DNA of 64,000 nucleotides, from contig CAILUI010000053.1 in the NCBI GenBank assembly GCA_903837355.1, forward strand, positions 19,756 through 83,755, given 5' to 3'. Of this stretch, positions 46,688-57,400 are shown in pieces (positions within the stretch are counted from its first letter, which is position 1; every line of letters starts with the position of its first letter). The notes below the pieces were generated by a model. It searched no databases. It was given only the letters and a program-made list of their open reading frames with translations, and was not told where the DNA came from. The translations under genes were made by a program, and so were the position numbers. The stretch comes from an uncultured Victivallales bacterium. GTDB taxonomy: Bacteria > Verrucomicrobiota > Lentisphaeria > Oligosphaerales > JAFGRS01.

Positions 46688-48415
46688 TCAGCGCCGCGGG
46701 CCTGGCGGCGGCGGCAGCGGTGGCCCGCTGGTCTGCAGATCCGGGCAGTTCTCGAGGCGCAGATCGGCGCCGACCTCGCGGAACTGGTTGTCGAGCAGGC
46801 GAACGCGGTCGACCCCGGTGATCGCAACGTCGCCCCAGATCTGGTTACGCTCGAACACTACCTCCTCGATGGCCGAGGGCCGGGTCGCACCCTCCTCACG
46901 GCCCGCCACCGAGATCGCCAAGCGCGGGTTGCCCCGCCCGCGGCGAAGCTCGGAATCGCGCACCACCACGCGACTCGGGAAAGGGCCCTCGACGCGCTCG
47001 CCGTAGAACCACAGTAGGGCCGTAACCCGGCAGGCCTCGAGAGTGACGGAGCTCTGGAGGCGGCAACTGTTCAGAATCGTGCAGCGGCGCAGGGTCGTGT
47101 CCGGATTGGTGGTCTCGGGTTCCCAGACCATCGCCCCGACCTCCAGGCCCGCGATAGGCCGGTCGAGGTCGAGGGTCACGGCGGAGACTGCCGGCTTGCC
47201 GTCAAGTCGGCGTTCGGTGGTCCAGCCGCTGACCCCCACGATGCGGGCGCTACCCAGCCGTGTTCGGGACGCGAAATCGGCGGCAGCCAAGGTGTTGCCT
47301 TCGTGCCACGGCATAGGCCCGAGCGGGAAGGTCTGCAACACCACCAGTCGCGTCGGGGTGACCCGTTCCTGCACGCTGCTGCAATGGGTGGAGATGTTGA
47401 AGGCGTCATCGTTCATGCCGGCCAGAATGCAGTCCTCCCAGAGCAGCGTGGCGCTGTTGCCTTTGACGTGAAAACCGTCCCGCCAGGTCGAGGTCAGTCG
47501 CCCGCTCCCCGGCGGCGGGCGGATATGCACACGCCGGAAGGTAACGTGACCGCGGTTACGGATCACCTCGACGCCGAACCAGGGGGCGGACCACACCTCC
47601 ACGTCCTCGAGAGTGACGGTGTCGTTGTCGCTGATGTCGAGGCAAGCCCCGGGACCATAGCGGTGCGCATTGCCCGGAACGGGGAGGCTGATGCGCCACG
47701 CCCCGGGCACGATGTCGGCAAACTCGCTGAATGCCGAAGTCGCCGTGACCCGCACCCGCCCGGGCCCACTCCCGGCCTCCATGCGCTCGATCCAGTAGTG
47801 ACGCCCCAGCAAGCCGTAGGCGCCTTCCTGCCAGAGCATGCCGAAGAAGGCCTGCTCGCCGTCCGCGTGCGTGGGTCCACCCAGCGCGCGCAGAGCCTCG
47901 CCGGGGCTGGTCTGGACATCCAGAGTGCGCTGCGCGGCGGCCACCGCGACGACCGTGCCGTCCACGAACGGCAGCGGCGCCACGTCGATGTTGAGACGGC
48001 AGAGGGTGATCTGCTCGGAGTGAGTCAGCCGCAGAAAGCGCAGATCCGGCGTCAGGAGAAACGTGCTGCCGCCGCCGTCGAGGGTCAGCCGGGAGGCCCG
48101 GTCCAGGGCAAACACATAACGTTCGGTGCCGGTGGCGACGCGAATGGTGCGGCCTGCCGGAAAGACGGCGCGTACCGGGCCCGCCGCGGCCGCGACCGCG
48201 GCCAGCAAACGCCGGATCGCCGGACCGTCGTCGTGAACCCCATCAGCCTGCAGCCCATACTCGGTAGCCGTCAGCACCGTGACCTCGGCAGCGGCACCGG
48301 CAGACCCCAGCAGCACACACATGGTCACCCCCGCCAACAGCCGGACCAGCCCAGCGCACCAGGCCTGCCGGCAACGGTAGAAACCAACGCCTTCGACCCT
48401 CGCCATCGACCGCAT
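46688..48415 (-). CDS. Secreted right-handed parallel beta-helix protein
   Basis: VTVLTATEYGLQADGVHDDGPAIRRLLAAVAAAAGPVRAVFPAGRTIRV (pectate-lyase-3-like start), then repeated helix-turn strands. Confidence 0.8.
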   Translation of the reverse strand: MRSMARVEGVGFYRCRQAWCAGLVRLLAGVTMCVLLGSAGAAAEVTVLTATEYGLQADGVHDDGPAIRRLLAAVAAAAGPVRAVFPAGRTIRVATGTERYVFALDRASRLTLDGGGSTFLLTPDLRFLRLTHSEQITLCRLNIDVAPLPFVDGTVVAVAAAQRTLDVQTSPGEALRALGGPTHADGEQAFFGMLWQEGAYGLLGRHYWIERMEAGSGPGRVRVTATSAFSEFADIVPGAWRISLPVPGNAHRYGPGACLDISDNDTVTLEDVEVWSAPWFGVEVIRNRGHVTFRRVHIRPPPGSGRLTSTWRDGFHVKGNSATLLWEDCILAGMNDDAFNISTHCSSVQERVTPTRLVVLQTFPLGPMPWHEGNTLAAADFASRTRLGSARIVGVSGWTTERRLDGKPAVSAVTLDLDRPIAGLEVGAMVWEPETTNPDTTLRRCTILNSCRLQSSVTLEACRVTALLWFYGERVEGPFPSRVVVRDSELRRGRGNPRLAISVAGREEGATRPSAIEEVVFERNQIWGDVAITGVDRVRLLDNQFREVGADLRLENCPDLQTSGPPLPPPPGPRR

Positions 48416-48738
48416 GCGCCCTCCCGGTCTTTCCACAGGCTCAATCCGACGGCCAGTCCGCAGTTCCCGAGCGTCGGCGAACCAGACGCTGACGCCACGC
48501 CCCGCCCCACCCCGTCAGGCAGACCACATGCTGACCTCGCTGCAATCTAGCCCCCGCAACCACCCTCTGCCCTGCTGCGAGTGTCCGACAAGGAGGTGAC
48601 GGCGGCGCCGGCCGACGCTATGGTGTTCGCAGGCTGGCCCCAGGCGACCCGTGCTGGCGGCACCCGAGACGCTGCCCTGCCGGGTCCCTTGGTCGTACTG
48701 GCGGCGTGGTCACCGAACTGAGGGTGGGATGGCGGCCC

Positions 48739-49740
48739 ATGAACGCGAAAGAGAACGCCCTGGCAATCCTGCGTTTCGGCCAGCCCGAACGGGTGGTCGG
48801 CGGCTTGCCGTGCCAAGGGCTGAGCTACTTCGGGGTTGACCACGAGAGCCTGGACGGCGACGGCGGCCATCATCTGCCGGTGGGCCGCCAGTGGACCGAC
48901 ATCTGGGGCACTACCTGGCACAAGGAGCATGAGGGCGTGATGGGCTTCCCGCGCGGCCACCCGATCACCTGCCTCAGCGACCTCGCGACCTACCCCTGGC
49001 CGGACCCGGATGACGAGCGCCTCTGCGCGCGCATCTACACGCAGGCAAGCGCGGCCTTCGACCGTGACACGCTCTTCCTCAGCGGCAGCCACCGCGACAC
49101 GCTCTGGGAGAAGTCATACATGCTCTGCGGCATGGAGCGCATGATGGAATGGCTCCTCTGCGAACCCCAGGCAGCCCAGGAAATCCTGCACCGTATCATG
49201 GATTTCCAGGTGGGCATGGCGCGCCACTACCTGGCTGCCGGCATCGAGGTCGCGCACTGCGGCGACGACCTCGGCACCCAATCGGCGCCGTTGCTTGCCC
49301 CCCGGCTGATCACGGAGCTCTTCGCCCCCGAGTACCGGCGGCTGTTCGACCTCTACCGCGCGCACGGCGTCATCGTCAGCTTCCACTCCTGCGGTCACAT
49401 CGAGCCCTTGCTGCCCCTGTTCATGGACCTGGGCATCGACTGCCTCAACCCCATCCAAGCCACCGCCAATGACCTGACCCGCGTGCGCCGGCTGACGCAA
49501 GGCCGAATGGCTCTGCAGGGCGGCATCTCCTCGGGACTCCTCGTCGGCGGCCCCGCCGCCGCGATCCGCGCCGAGGTGCGGCGGACGCTCTGGACGCTGG
49601 GGCGCGAGGGCGGTTACTTCTGCAGCCCGGACCAGGGGATGCCCTGGCCCGAGGAGCACATCCAGACCTTCCGCGAGGCGCTGGACCAGTGGGGACGCTA
49701 CCCCCTGCGCCCTGAGTCCATAGCGTTGACGGAGAACTAG
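48739..49740 (+). CDS. URO-D/MtaA-like family protein
   Basis: MNAKENALAILRFGQPERVVGGLPCQG; CGDDLGTQSAPLLAPRLITELFAPEYRRLFDLYRAHGVIVSFHSCGHIEPLLPLFMDLGIDCLNPIQ. Confidence 0.82.
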   Translation: MNAKENALAILRFGQPERVVGGLPCQGLSYFGVDHESLDGDGGHHLPVGRQWTDIWGTTWHKEHEGVMGFPRGHPITCLSDLATYPWPDPDDERLCARIYTQASAAFDRDTLFLSGSHRDTLWEKSYMLCGMERMMEWLLCEPQAAQEILHRIMDFQVGMARHYLAAGIEVAHCGDDLGTQSAPLLAPRLITELFAPEYRRLFDLYRAHGVIVSFHSCGHIEPLLPLFMDLGIDCLNPIQATANDLTRVRRLTQGRMALQGGISSGLLVGGPAAAIRAEVRRTLWTLGREGGYFCSPDQGMPWPEEHIQTFREALDQWGRYPLRPESIALTEN

Positions 49741-49777
49741 GAAACGGCAGGCTACGCGGCCGCCGCGGGAGTTCAGC

Positions 49778-51643
49778 ATGCACGTCGAGATCAGGCTCAC
49801 TGCCGTCGCGGCGCTGGCACTCCTGGCCGCCGCGAGCGTGACCGCCCAGATCTTGCCCAGCGGCGAACGACGCTACCCGCCGACACCCAGTGTCGTCGAC
49901 GTCACCCAACCGCCCTACAACGCCAAGGGCGACGGCAGCACCGACGACACCCAGGCCCTGCAGCTCGCCATCAACGAAAACACCGGGCGCCACCGCCTGC
50001 TCTACCTCCCCAACGGCACCTATCTCGTCAGCCGCACGCTGACCTGGCCCAAGAACTGGAAAGGCACCGAGAACTGGGGCCGGACCTTCCTTTGCGGCCA
50101 AAGTCGGGACGGCTGCACCATCCGCCTGCAGGATGCCACCTTCACCGATCCGACCAAACCCCAGGCCATCATGCGCTGCGGCGGCTTCGGGTCGGCAGAT
50201 TGGTTCCATAACTACGTCGAGAACCTGACCTTCGACGTGGGCCGTGGGAACCCCGGTGCGATCGCACTGCAGTTCTATTCGAACAACAGCGGCGCCGTGC
50301 GTGATTGCCGCTTTGTGGCGCGGGACAACGGCGGTGCCGTCGGCCTCGACCTGGCGCACTCCAACCTGAACGGACCCCTCCTGGTCCGGAACTGCGAGGT
50401 CGTCGGCTTCGGCCGCGGCATCACCACCGCCGGCGCCGTGAACAGCCAGACCTTCGAGCACATCACGCTGCGGGGCCAGCGCGAGGTCGGCCTGCAGAAT
50501 GAAGGACAGGCCGTCAGCATCCGCGGCCTGCGCAGCGACAACGCCGTGCCGGCCGTAAGCAGCTACGGGACGCTCGTGCTGCTCGAGGCCAAGCTGACCG
50601 GCCGCGCTGCCGCCAACCGCGCCCCCGCCATCGTCAACTACAACGGCGGCCACGTCCTGCTCCGCGCGGTCACCACCAGCGCTTACGGCCGTGCCCTCGC
50701 CGACCTGAGCACCCCAGACCTGGCGGCGGCCTTCCGCATCCAGGGCGAGGACCGACCCGGCAGCCTCGGCCCCGATATCGTGGAATACTGCAGCCAGACC
50801 CCCACCAGTCCCTTCCCGGCGGCGACGTACTCGCTGCGGCTGCTGGTACCGGAAACCCCAGAGATCCCCTGGGACGACCCACGCACCTGGGCCAACGTCG
50901 ATCGCTACGGCGCCGACCCGACCGGCCAGACCGATTCCGCCGCCGCCATCCAGAGCGCCCTGGACTCCGGCGCCACCACCGTCTTCCTGCCTGGAAGCTA
51001 CCTCCTGCGCGCCACCATCACCCTGCGCGGCAAGGTGCGCCGCCTCGTGGGCGTCGGCGGCATGATCAACTACGGCAAAGGCCTGCACCCCGACCTCCGC
51101 CTCGACGATGGCGACGCGCCCCTCGTGGCCATCGAGCACTTCGCCCACATCGCCGGCGGCCTGGAGCTCAACAGCCACCGCACCGTGCTGCTGCGCAGCG
51201 TCTCGGACTGCACCCTCACGAGCACGCCCGCGAGCTCCGGCGGCCAACTCTTTCTCGAGGACGTGTGCACCTCCGGACTGGCGCTGCGGGGCCAGCGTCT
51301 CTGGGCGCGGCAGCTCAACATCGAGAACGAGGGCACTCACCTCGCCAACGACGCCGGCGACCTGTGGGTCCTGGGCTACAAGACCGAGCGCGGCGGGACC
51401 CTCCTGGAAACCCGTGGCGGCGGGCGCAGCGAGATCCTGGGCGGCTTCAGCTACACCACGACCACCGGCGCCCTGGCCCCCATGCTCGTCAACGACGCCT
51501 CCGCGGTCTATGCCTTCCTCGCCGAGGTCTGCAACAACGGCGATCCGTTTACCGTTCTCGTCAAGGAGACACGCCACACGGAAACCAGGACTGTTGGCAA
51601 GGGTCAGGGCCACACCCGGCCCTACTCGGGCCACCCGGAATGA
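49778..51643 (+). CDS. Secreted pectate-lyase-3 superfamily beta-helix protein
   Basis: Signal peptide, PSVVDVTQPPYNAKGDGSTDDTQALQLAINENTGRHRLLYLPNGTYLVSRTL; second segment VDRYGADPTGQTDSAAAIQSALDSG. Confidence 0.85.
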   Translation: MHVEIRLTAVAALALLAAASVTAQILPSGERRYPPTPSVVDVTQPPYNAKGDGSTDDTQALQLAINENTGRHRLLYLPNGTYLVSRTLTWPKNWKGTENWGRTFLCGQSRDGCTIRLQDATFTDPTKPQAIMRCGGFGSADWFHNYVENLTFDVGRGNPGAIALQFYSNNSGAVRDCRFVARDNGGAVGLDLAHSNLNGPLLVRNCEVVGFGRGITTAGAVNSQTFEHITLRGQREVGLQNEGQAVSIRGLRSDNAVPAVSSYGTLVLLEAKLTGRAAANRAPAIVNYNGGHVLLRAVTTSAYGRALADLSTPDLAAAFRIQGEDRPGSLGPDIVEYCSQTPTSPFPAATYSLRLLVPETPEIPWDDPRTWANVDRYGADPTGQTDSAAAIQSALDSGATTVFLPGSYLLRATITLRGKVRRLVGVGGMINYGKGLHPDLRLDDGDAPLVAIEHFAHIAGGLELNSHRTVLLRSVSDCTLTSTPASSGGQLFLEDVCTSGLALRGQRLWARQLNIENEGTHLANDAGDLWVLGYKTERGGTLLETRGGGRSEILGGFSYTTTTGALAPMLVNDASAVYAFLAEVCNNGDPFTVLVKETRHTETRTVGKGQGHTRPYSGHPE

Positions 51644-51789
51644 CGGCTGCGCCCGAACAGGCAGGGCTGCTCCAGGAAACCCCTGTCGGCCTGGGGACGG
51701 CGGCACCCGTAGGTCACGGCTGCAACCGGCCCGCAAGCGGGCCAGACGTGACCCGGATGAGCGACCAGGAACTAGCGGAGCACCTCGCC

Positions 51790-53307
51790 ATGAGCACAAC
51801 CCACCCTCTCGCTCTGCCCGCCATGACCGCGGTGGCACTGGCGCTGGCCGGAGCGCCCGCGCACGCTGCGGACGTGCCCGTCGCCACGCCCCCGATCCGG
51901 GCGTTCTGCATCGACTTCAACTGGGGCGAGGGTGGGCCCAATGGCTTCGCCCCGCCCGGCCTCTGGGCCGACGCCTCGCCCGCGGCGCATGTGGCCTGGT
52001 ACGCCGGCCTCGGCTGCAACGTCATCCAGACGTTTGCCGTCTCCTGCAACGGCTATGCCTGGTACAAGGGCGGCGTCGTGCCCCCACAACCGGGACTCAT
52101 CGAAGACTTCCTCACCGATACCGTGCGCCTGGGCCACCGCCAGGGCCTGCTGGTGATGGGGTACTTCTGCGTCGGGGCCAACACGCGTTGGGGCCAGCTG
52201 CATCCTGAGCTCAGTTACGGCACCCCAAGCGCCCCGCACATCCCCTTCACGACTGCCTATCTGGATGACCTCGACGGCGCAATCGCCGACGCGCTCATCC
52301 GCACCGGTATGGACGGCTTCATGATCGACTGGGTGTGGAACCCGGGCGACCTGGACGGCGGTGCCCTGCGCTGGCTCGAGTGCGAGCAGCAGATGTACCA
52401 GGAGTTGTTCGCGGAAGCCTTTCCGGGCAAGGACCAGGTGTCCGCCGAACGCGAACTGGACTTCCGCCGGCGCGCCATCGCCCGCTGCTGGAGCCGCATT
52501 CGGAGCGCCGCCAGGCGCGCCAACCCGAAAGCCGTGGTCTGGCTGAGTTGCTGCAATGTGAACGCGCCCGTGCTGGCCAACTCAGGGCTCTTCCGCGAGG
52601 TGGACTGGCTGATGAACGAGGCGACCGATCCGGGCACGTTGGCCGCGGTCGCAGGAATGAAGGGCCCGCACACGCGCCTGATCCAATGCGTAGTCGGCTG
52701 GGGCGAAGCACACGATGCACGGCGGATTGTCACCGATCCCGCCAACCAGCATCTGGGCCTCTACGGCTTCGCCAAACCCGGACCCACCTCGCTGCCGCTG
52801 CCGCTGGCCGACTACCATGACCGTGACCTCGCCTCGTTCACGGGCAACGACCGCAACATCGCCGTGCTGGCGCGCGCTTTCACCGGTCGCTCCCTGGAAC
52901 TGGTCGTGACGCAGGATGACGACGGCCGCATCACGCTCCGGCCCGCCACGGCAACGCTGCACGGCAGCAGTCCGATCGTCATGGAGGGCCAGGTCGGGCA
53001 CTGGGGGAACCCCGACGACTCGGTGAGCTGGCTGGCCGACGTGCGCCAGCCGGGCCGCTTCACGGTGCAGGTCGAGTACGCCTGCGAACGGGACCTGGGC
53101 GGCAGTTCCTTCGTCATCGCGGTAGCGGGACAGGAACTCGGCATGAGGTCGGAAGAGACCGGCTCCTGGCGTACCTATCGGACGTTCCCAGCCGGCCCGG
53201 TCGAGGTGACCAGCGCCGGTCGCCAGACGGTCACGGTGCGGCCCGACCCCAAGACGCCCTGGCACGCCATCAGTCTGAAGTCGGTAACCCTCGTCCCGGC
53301 ACCGTGA
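51790..53307 (+). CDS. Secreted TIM-barrel glycosidase-like protein with C-terminal carbohydrate-binding-type domain
   Basis: Signal peptide MSTTHPLALPAMTAVALALAGAPAHAA; IRAFCIDFNWGEGGPNGFAPPGLWADASPAAHVAWYAGLGCNVIQTFAVSCNGYAWYK; GMDGFMIDWVWNPGD. Confidence 0.68.
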   Translation: MSTTHPLALPAMTAVALALAGAPAHAADVPVATPPIRAFCIDFNWGEGGPNGFAPPGLWADASPAAHVAWYAGLGCNVIQTFAVSCNGYAWYKGGVVPPQPGLIEDFLTDTVRLGHRQGLLVMGYFCVGANTRWGQLHPELSYGTPSAPHIPFTTAYLDDLDGAIADALIRTGMDGFMIDWVWNPGDLDGGALRWLECEQQMYQELFAEAFPGKDQVSAERELDFRRRAIARCWSRIRSAARRANPKAVVWLSCCNVNAPVLANSGLFREVDWLMNEATDPGTLAAVAGMKGPHTRLIQCVVGWGEAHDARRIVTDPANQHLGLYGFAKPGPTSLPLPLADYHDRDLASFTGNDRNIAVLARAFTGRSLELVVTQDDDGRITLRPATATLHGSSPIVMEGQVGHWGNPDDSVSWLADVRQPGRFTVQVEYACERDLGGSSFVIAVAGQELGMRSEETGSWRTYRTFPAGPVEVTSAGRQTVTVRPDPKTPWHAISLKSVTLVPAP

Positions 53308-53484
53308 GCCGGCGACTCCGGGAGACGGTGCACCGAGGGACCCAGTGGCCAGAGGCATCCATGTCCTGGCTGCCGCTCGAAGGCGGCTGGGCCATCCTGC
53401 AGACGCTCTCCGGCAGAGGCTACGGGCAGACGCTATCGTGGTGACCCGCGCCTGCCGGGAACTCGCTGTGGCTCCTGCCGCCGC

Positions 53485-53922
53485 TCAGCGTTTGTCCAAG
53501 GGGTACAGGCACCTGAGCCCCGGAAAGCGCAGGAAGTCGCGATCGGCCGTATGCACGACCGCGCGGTGGACGAGTGCAATGGCGGCGATCTGCGCATCCG
53601 TGACCAGGTTGCCGCCCGCCGAACCGGCGGCCACGAGCAACTCCAGAACGCGGTGTGTATGGTCCGCCTCGGGCTCGATGACCTGAGTGACACCCCGCGC
53701 CAGCCAGGAGACGATGTGGTCCGACACCTCGGGCAACGTCATCGGATCTGTGAAGGCACGGGGACTGGTCCCGAGCCGCACGAAGGCGAAGATGACCGGA
53801 TGCGTCAGGCCGACCGACTCGTTCCCAGAGAGACAGGCCTCCCACCAACGTCGAGCCTTCGCGTGGAAGGGACAGGCGCTGTCATAGGCGTAAAGCAGAA
53901 GATTGGCGTCAGGAACGATCAC
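53485..53922 (-). CDS. PIN-domain ribonuclease toxin (VapC-like)
   Basis: MIVPDANLLLYAYDSACPFHAKARRWWEACLSG; TDAQIAAIALVHRAVVHTADRDFLRFPGLRCLYPL; ATGA overlap with upstream antitoxin. Confidence 0.93.
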   Translation of the reverse strand: MIVPDANLLLYAYDSACPFHAKARRWWEACLSGNESVGLTHPVIFAFVRLGTSPRAFTDPMTLPEVSDHIVSWLARGVTQVIEPEADHTHRVLELLVAAGSAGGNLVTDAQIAAIALVHRAVVHTADRDFLRFPGLRCLYPLDKR

Positions 53923-54206
53923 GGCGTACGGTCGACCTCCCGCTGCAGGCGCCTCGTCGTCTCCAGGAAAGCGTCGACCTCGAACTCGTCGTTCACCTGG
54001 TTGAGCCGAGCGCTATCGATCCCCGCTCGCAGCCCGAGTGCCCGCGCCTTGACCGTGAACGGCGCCGCGGCCGCCCCGCCAGCCGCGCCGCCAAGGCCCT
54101 TCCGGATGGCCTGGTTCAGCGTGGCCTTGAAGCCCTTCCGGCTACGCTGCATGGCATCCCGCAGCAACTGCTCTGCATCTCGGTCGATGGTGACCGTCGT
54201 TCTCAT
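53919..54206 (-). CDS. VapB-like antitoxin
   Basis: MRTTVTIDRDAEQLLRDAMQRSRKGFKATLNQAIRKGL (RHH-type N-terminus) directly upstream of the PIN toxin. Confidence 0.88.
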   Translation of the reverse strand: MRTTVTIDRDAEQLLRDAMQRSRKGFKATLNQAIRKGLGGAAGGAAAAPFTVKARALGLRAGIDSARLNQVNDEFEVDAFLETTRRLQREVDRTP

Positions 54207-54268
54207 GAAAACGCATCATAGCATCACCATTCCCTGCTGTCAAGATGCTATGGCGGCGGCCGATATCG

Positions 54269-54447
54269 CCTCAGTGAAGTCTGCTCGACCCCTGGAGGGC
54301 GAAGCTCCCCAGGCGCGAACGCGCCGCTGAGCCACCGGCCAGAGGCTGGCGACGGGGGACGGCTCACCGCCTGCACGCAGGTCCTGCTGGCCAGCAGGAT
54401 TCGCCCTCCATAGCGTGTCGGCAGAGCCGGCGGCTCCAGCCTTCACT
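54269..54447. repeat. MITE-like inverted-repeat element, copy B (core 54293-54410)
   Basis: CCTCAGTGAAGTCTGC...TGGAGGGCGAAGCTCCCCAGGCGCGAACGCGCC...GGCTCACCGCCTGCACGCAGG...TTCGCCCTCCA; same order as the reverse complement of copy A. Confidence 0.8.
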
Positions 54448-57400
54448 CCGCTCTGCTGATCCGCACCGAGCCCACGGCCGGCGGGACGTTGGCGCCCGTG
54501 ACATCGAAGCGCAGATCCCCGCCGTTGCAGCGACCGGCGAACACCGCGTCGCTGACGGTACACTCATAGGTCTTCCACGTCTTCGTGTCCGTGAGCTGGA
54601 ACAGTCCCGCCGTCTTCCAGGCGCCAGGGGTGGCGGCATAGACGGTGATCGTGGCGTCGCTGGAATCGTAGCGGACGTCGAAACTGCCGGTACCTTCGTC
54701 GAAGTAATCGACCGCCATCTTCACCTGCGGCGCCTTGCCGTCCCTGAAACCGGGAAACTCGATCCTGTAGTACAGGAAATAGGTCTTTCCGGGAAGCTCC
54801 TTCAGGCTCACCCAGGCAGCCCGGCCGGCCCTCGTCACGGGAACGCAGTTCGATTCCGCACCGGTTTCCATCAGTGACAGGCCGGCAATCTGCTGCGGGT
54901 TGCTCAAAGTGACCGCAATGGTCGTGGCGTCGTCGGGAAGCTGCACACAATCCCGTGACCGCGCGTCGAAGCGCGAGTCGACGGTTCCGCCCGTGGCGTA
55001 GGGCTGGTCCAGGAGACAGCCGCGGGTCTGGATGGACCCACCGGGGCCCAGCGCGAAAGCCGGGTCGCTGCCGGCATTCCGGTCGAGGTACACATTGGTG
55101 AGCTCGATCCGCCCGCCCGCGGCACGGTGCGCGGCGTAGAGATTGAAGTGCCCCAACTCAAAGCGGATCGTCCCAGCCTGCGCGAGCACGGAATACTGCG
55201 GGTTCCCGCCCCAGTAACTGGTGTTGTACAGGGTCACCTCACCGGCGAAATCCCGGCCCGTCTCGAAGTAACCGCGCACGCTGCTCCGGTCGGGGTTGTA
55301 GACGTCGCACTGGGTGTTCACCAGGGTCAGCCCCGCGGCGCCCAGCCCGTCGAACACGATCCCGGCCAGCGAGCCGTCGGTACCGTGGCCGAGCACCAGA
55401 CCGCTGGCCCCCTTGCCGTTCTCCGTGATAAAGTGCAGGCCGATGCGCGCCGCGAAGTTGAAATTCTGGAACTGCAGCTCGTTCTCGCAATCGCCGAAGA
55501 CAAAGGCTTCGAGGTTGGCGTACTGAAACACCGCCGCTTTGAAGATGTCATTGCCGGGAACCGTGGCCAGGCTGTCCGGGTACGGCGAGCGCCACCAGTA
55601 GTGCGGGTTGAACATGGCGTTGCGCACCTGACCATTCCGCGCTCCGGCGCCGACGCGAATGCCAGTCCGCAACGGCGCCCCGGCGACGAAGTCCAGATAG
55701 TGATCGTCGCAGCGATACGAGGCGAAATCGGCCAGAAAGTACGGGTTCATCACCGTCGTGTTGATGACATAGACACCCGCGCCGCGGCCCTGGAGGGTGG
55801 GCGGATAGGGCACCTCGCTGAACTGCCTCTGCTCGGGGTAGTAGCAGGTCATGCCGCGGATGCCGCTCCGCTCCCGCAGCACGATGGCGGGCGCGCCGCT
55901 GGCTTCGCCGCGGCCGGCGTACAGCGCCAGCGTGCTGCCTTTGCCCATGGGATGATGCGGCACGTCATGCACGCCGCGCAACTCGACGTTGGGCGGAACG
56001 CTCAGATGGCCGCGTACACAGTAGATCCCACCGGGCAGGAAGACGGTCCCACCACCATCCCTCGCTGCGGTGTCCAGGGCCCGCTGCAGCGCCTCCGTGT
56101 CGTCGCTCGTGCCATCCTTCCTGGCGCCGAAGGCGGCATCCGTCACCACGTAAAGCGCGACGCGGGACGGGGTGTGGACCGGCGTGCCCGGATAGGCGAA
56201 CCGCGGTAGTCTGGACGCAGGCAGGGGCTCATCGGCCAGGGTGACGAACGTCGACGCGCTGCGGTTGACGAACCGCGGCGGGCCGTCGAACCGCGCGCCG
56301 GCCACGCTGGCAGCGTTGACCTCAGATTCAAGGACCAGGTGGTCGCCGCCGGTGGCGCTGAAGGCGCACCCGAGGAACACCGCATTGCCGGCCTGGCGCG
56401 TGACCGTGCCGGCGAAGCTGCAGTCCTGGAAGAGCGTCGCCGACGCGCGCTTGCCGCCGAGGCTGGCCGCCGCCTTGCTACCCTGGATCGTGCAGCTATG
56501 GCAGAAGAGCGCTGCGCTGAACGCCGCCTCGGTCTGGATGCCGACCTCGCCCTCGAACACGCAGTGCGTGAAGCCGAAACCCGGCTCGAGCGTCTCGACC
56601 AGCCGCAGCGCGGTCTGGCAACCCGTGAACGAACTGCCGTAGACCTGGCCGTTGGGCGCCCCCTTGTCGGAACTGAAGGTCTCCATGCCGGTGCGGTAGC
56701 CGCGGATGTCGAGGAAGGCGGCGTAGTTCCAGTCCACCCGGTACAGGCGGAACCCGGTGCCGTTCGCATACATCCACTGCGCGTGCGGGCCGCCCTTGGC
56801 GGGAGCGCCGGGCAGCCCGCTGTCGCTCCAGAAGTCCGGGTTGAAGCGAACCCACTCGATCCGCCCGATGTCGGAGATGTTCTCGATCCGGAGCCCGACC
56901 GCGAGCGGGGTGCCGTAGACCTGCTTAATGTAGAACAACTCGTTGAAATCCGGCCCAAAGCGGATGCCTTGGTACGGATTGACCAGAGTCACGTTCTCGA
57001 TGGTGTAGTTGTCACCAAACCCCTTCGCGTCCTTGATGCAGTACGGGTACGGCACGATCGCGTCGGCGACTTGTTCCGGGTACCAGATGGCAAGGTCCTT
57101 CAAGCCGGCACAGTAGGTGATACTGATGAACGGCTCGCCGTCCAGACGACCGCGCCCCGCATAGGCCTGCAGTACCGTGCCCACGAGCGGCCGCCCCGGC
57201 GTGGGCTCAGCCCACTCGCCGCGCAGGGTGACACTCACCGGAATGGTGAGGTTGCCCCGGAGCGCGTACCGCCCTGCGGGGGCGAACACCGTGCCGCCGC
57301 CCGCCGCCGCCATGGCGTCCAGCGCCATCTGAAACGCCACCGTGTCGTCACTCACCCCGTCGCCCTTGGCCCCAAACTCGGCAACGGTGTACCCGGCGAC

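Noticed and set aside
49445-51838. 797 aa minus-strand ORF opposite the URO-D-like and beta-helix genes
   Set aside because: GC-driven antisense frame; plus-strand products have signal peptides and recognisable families.
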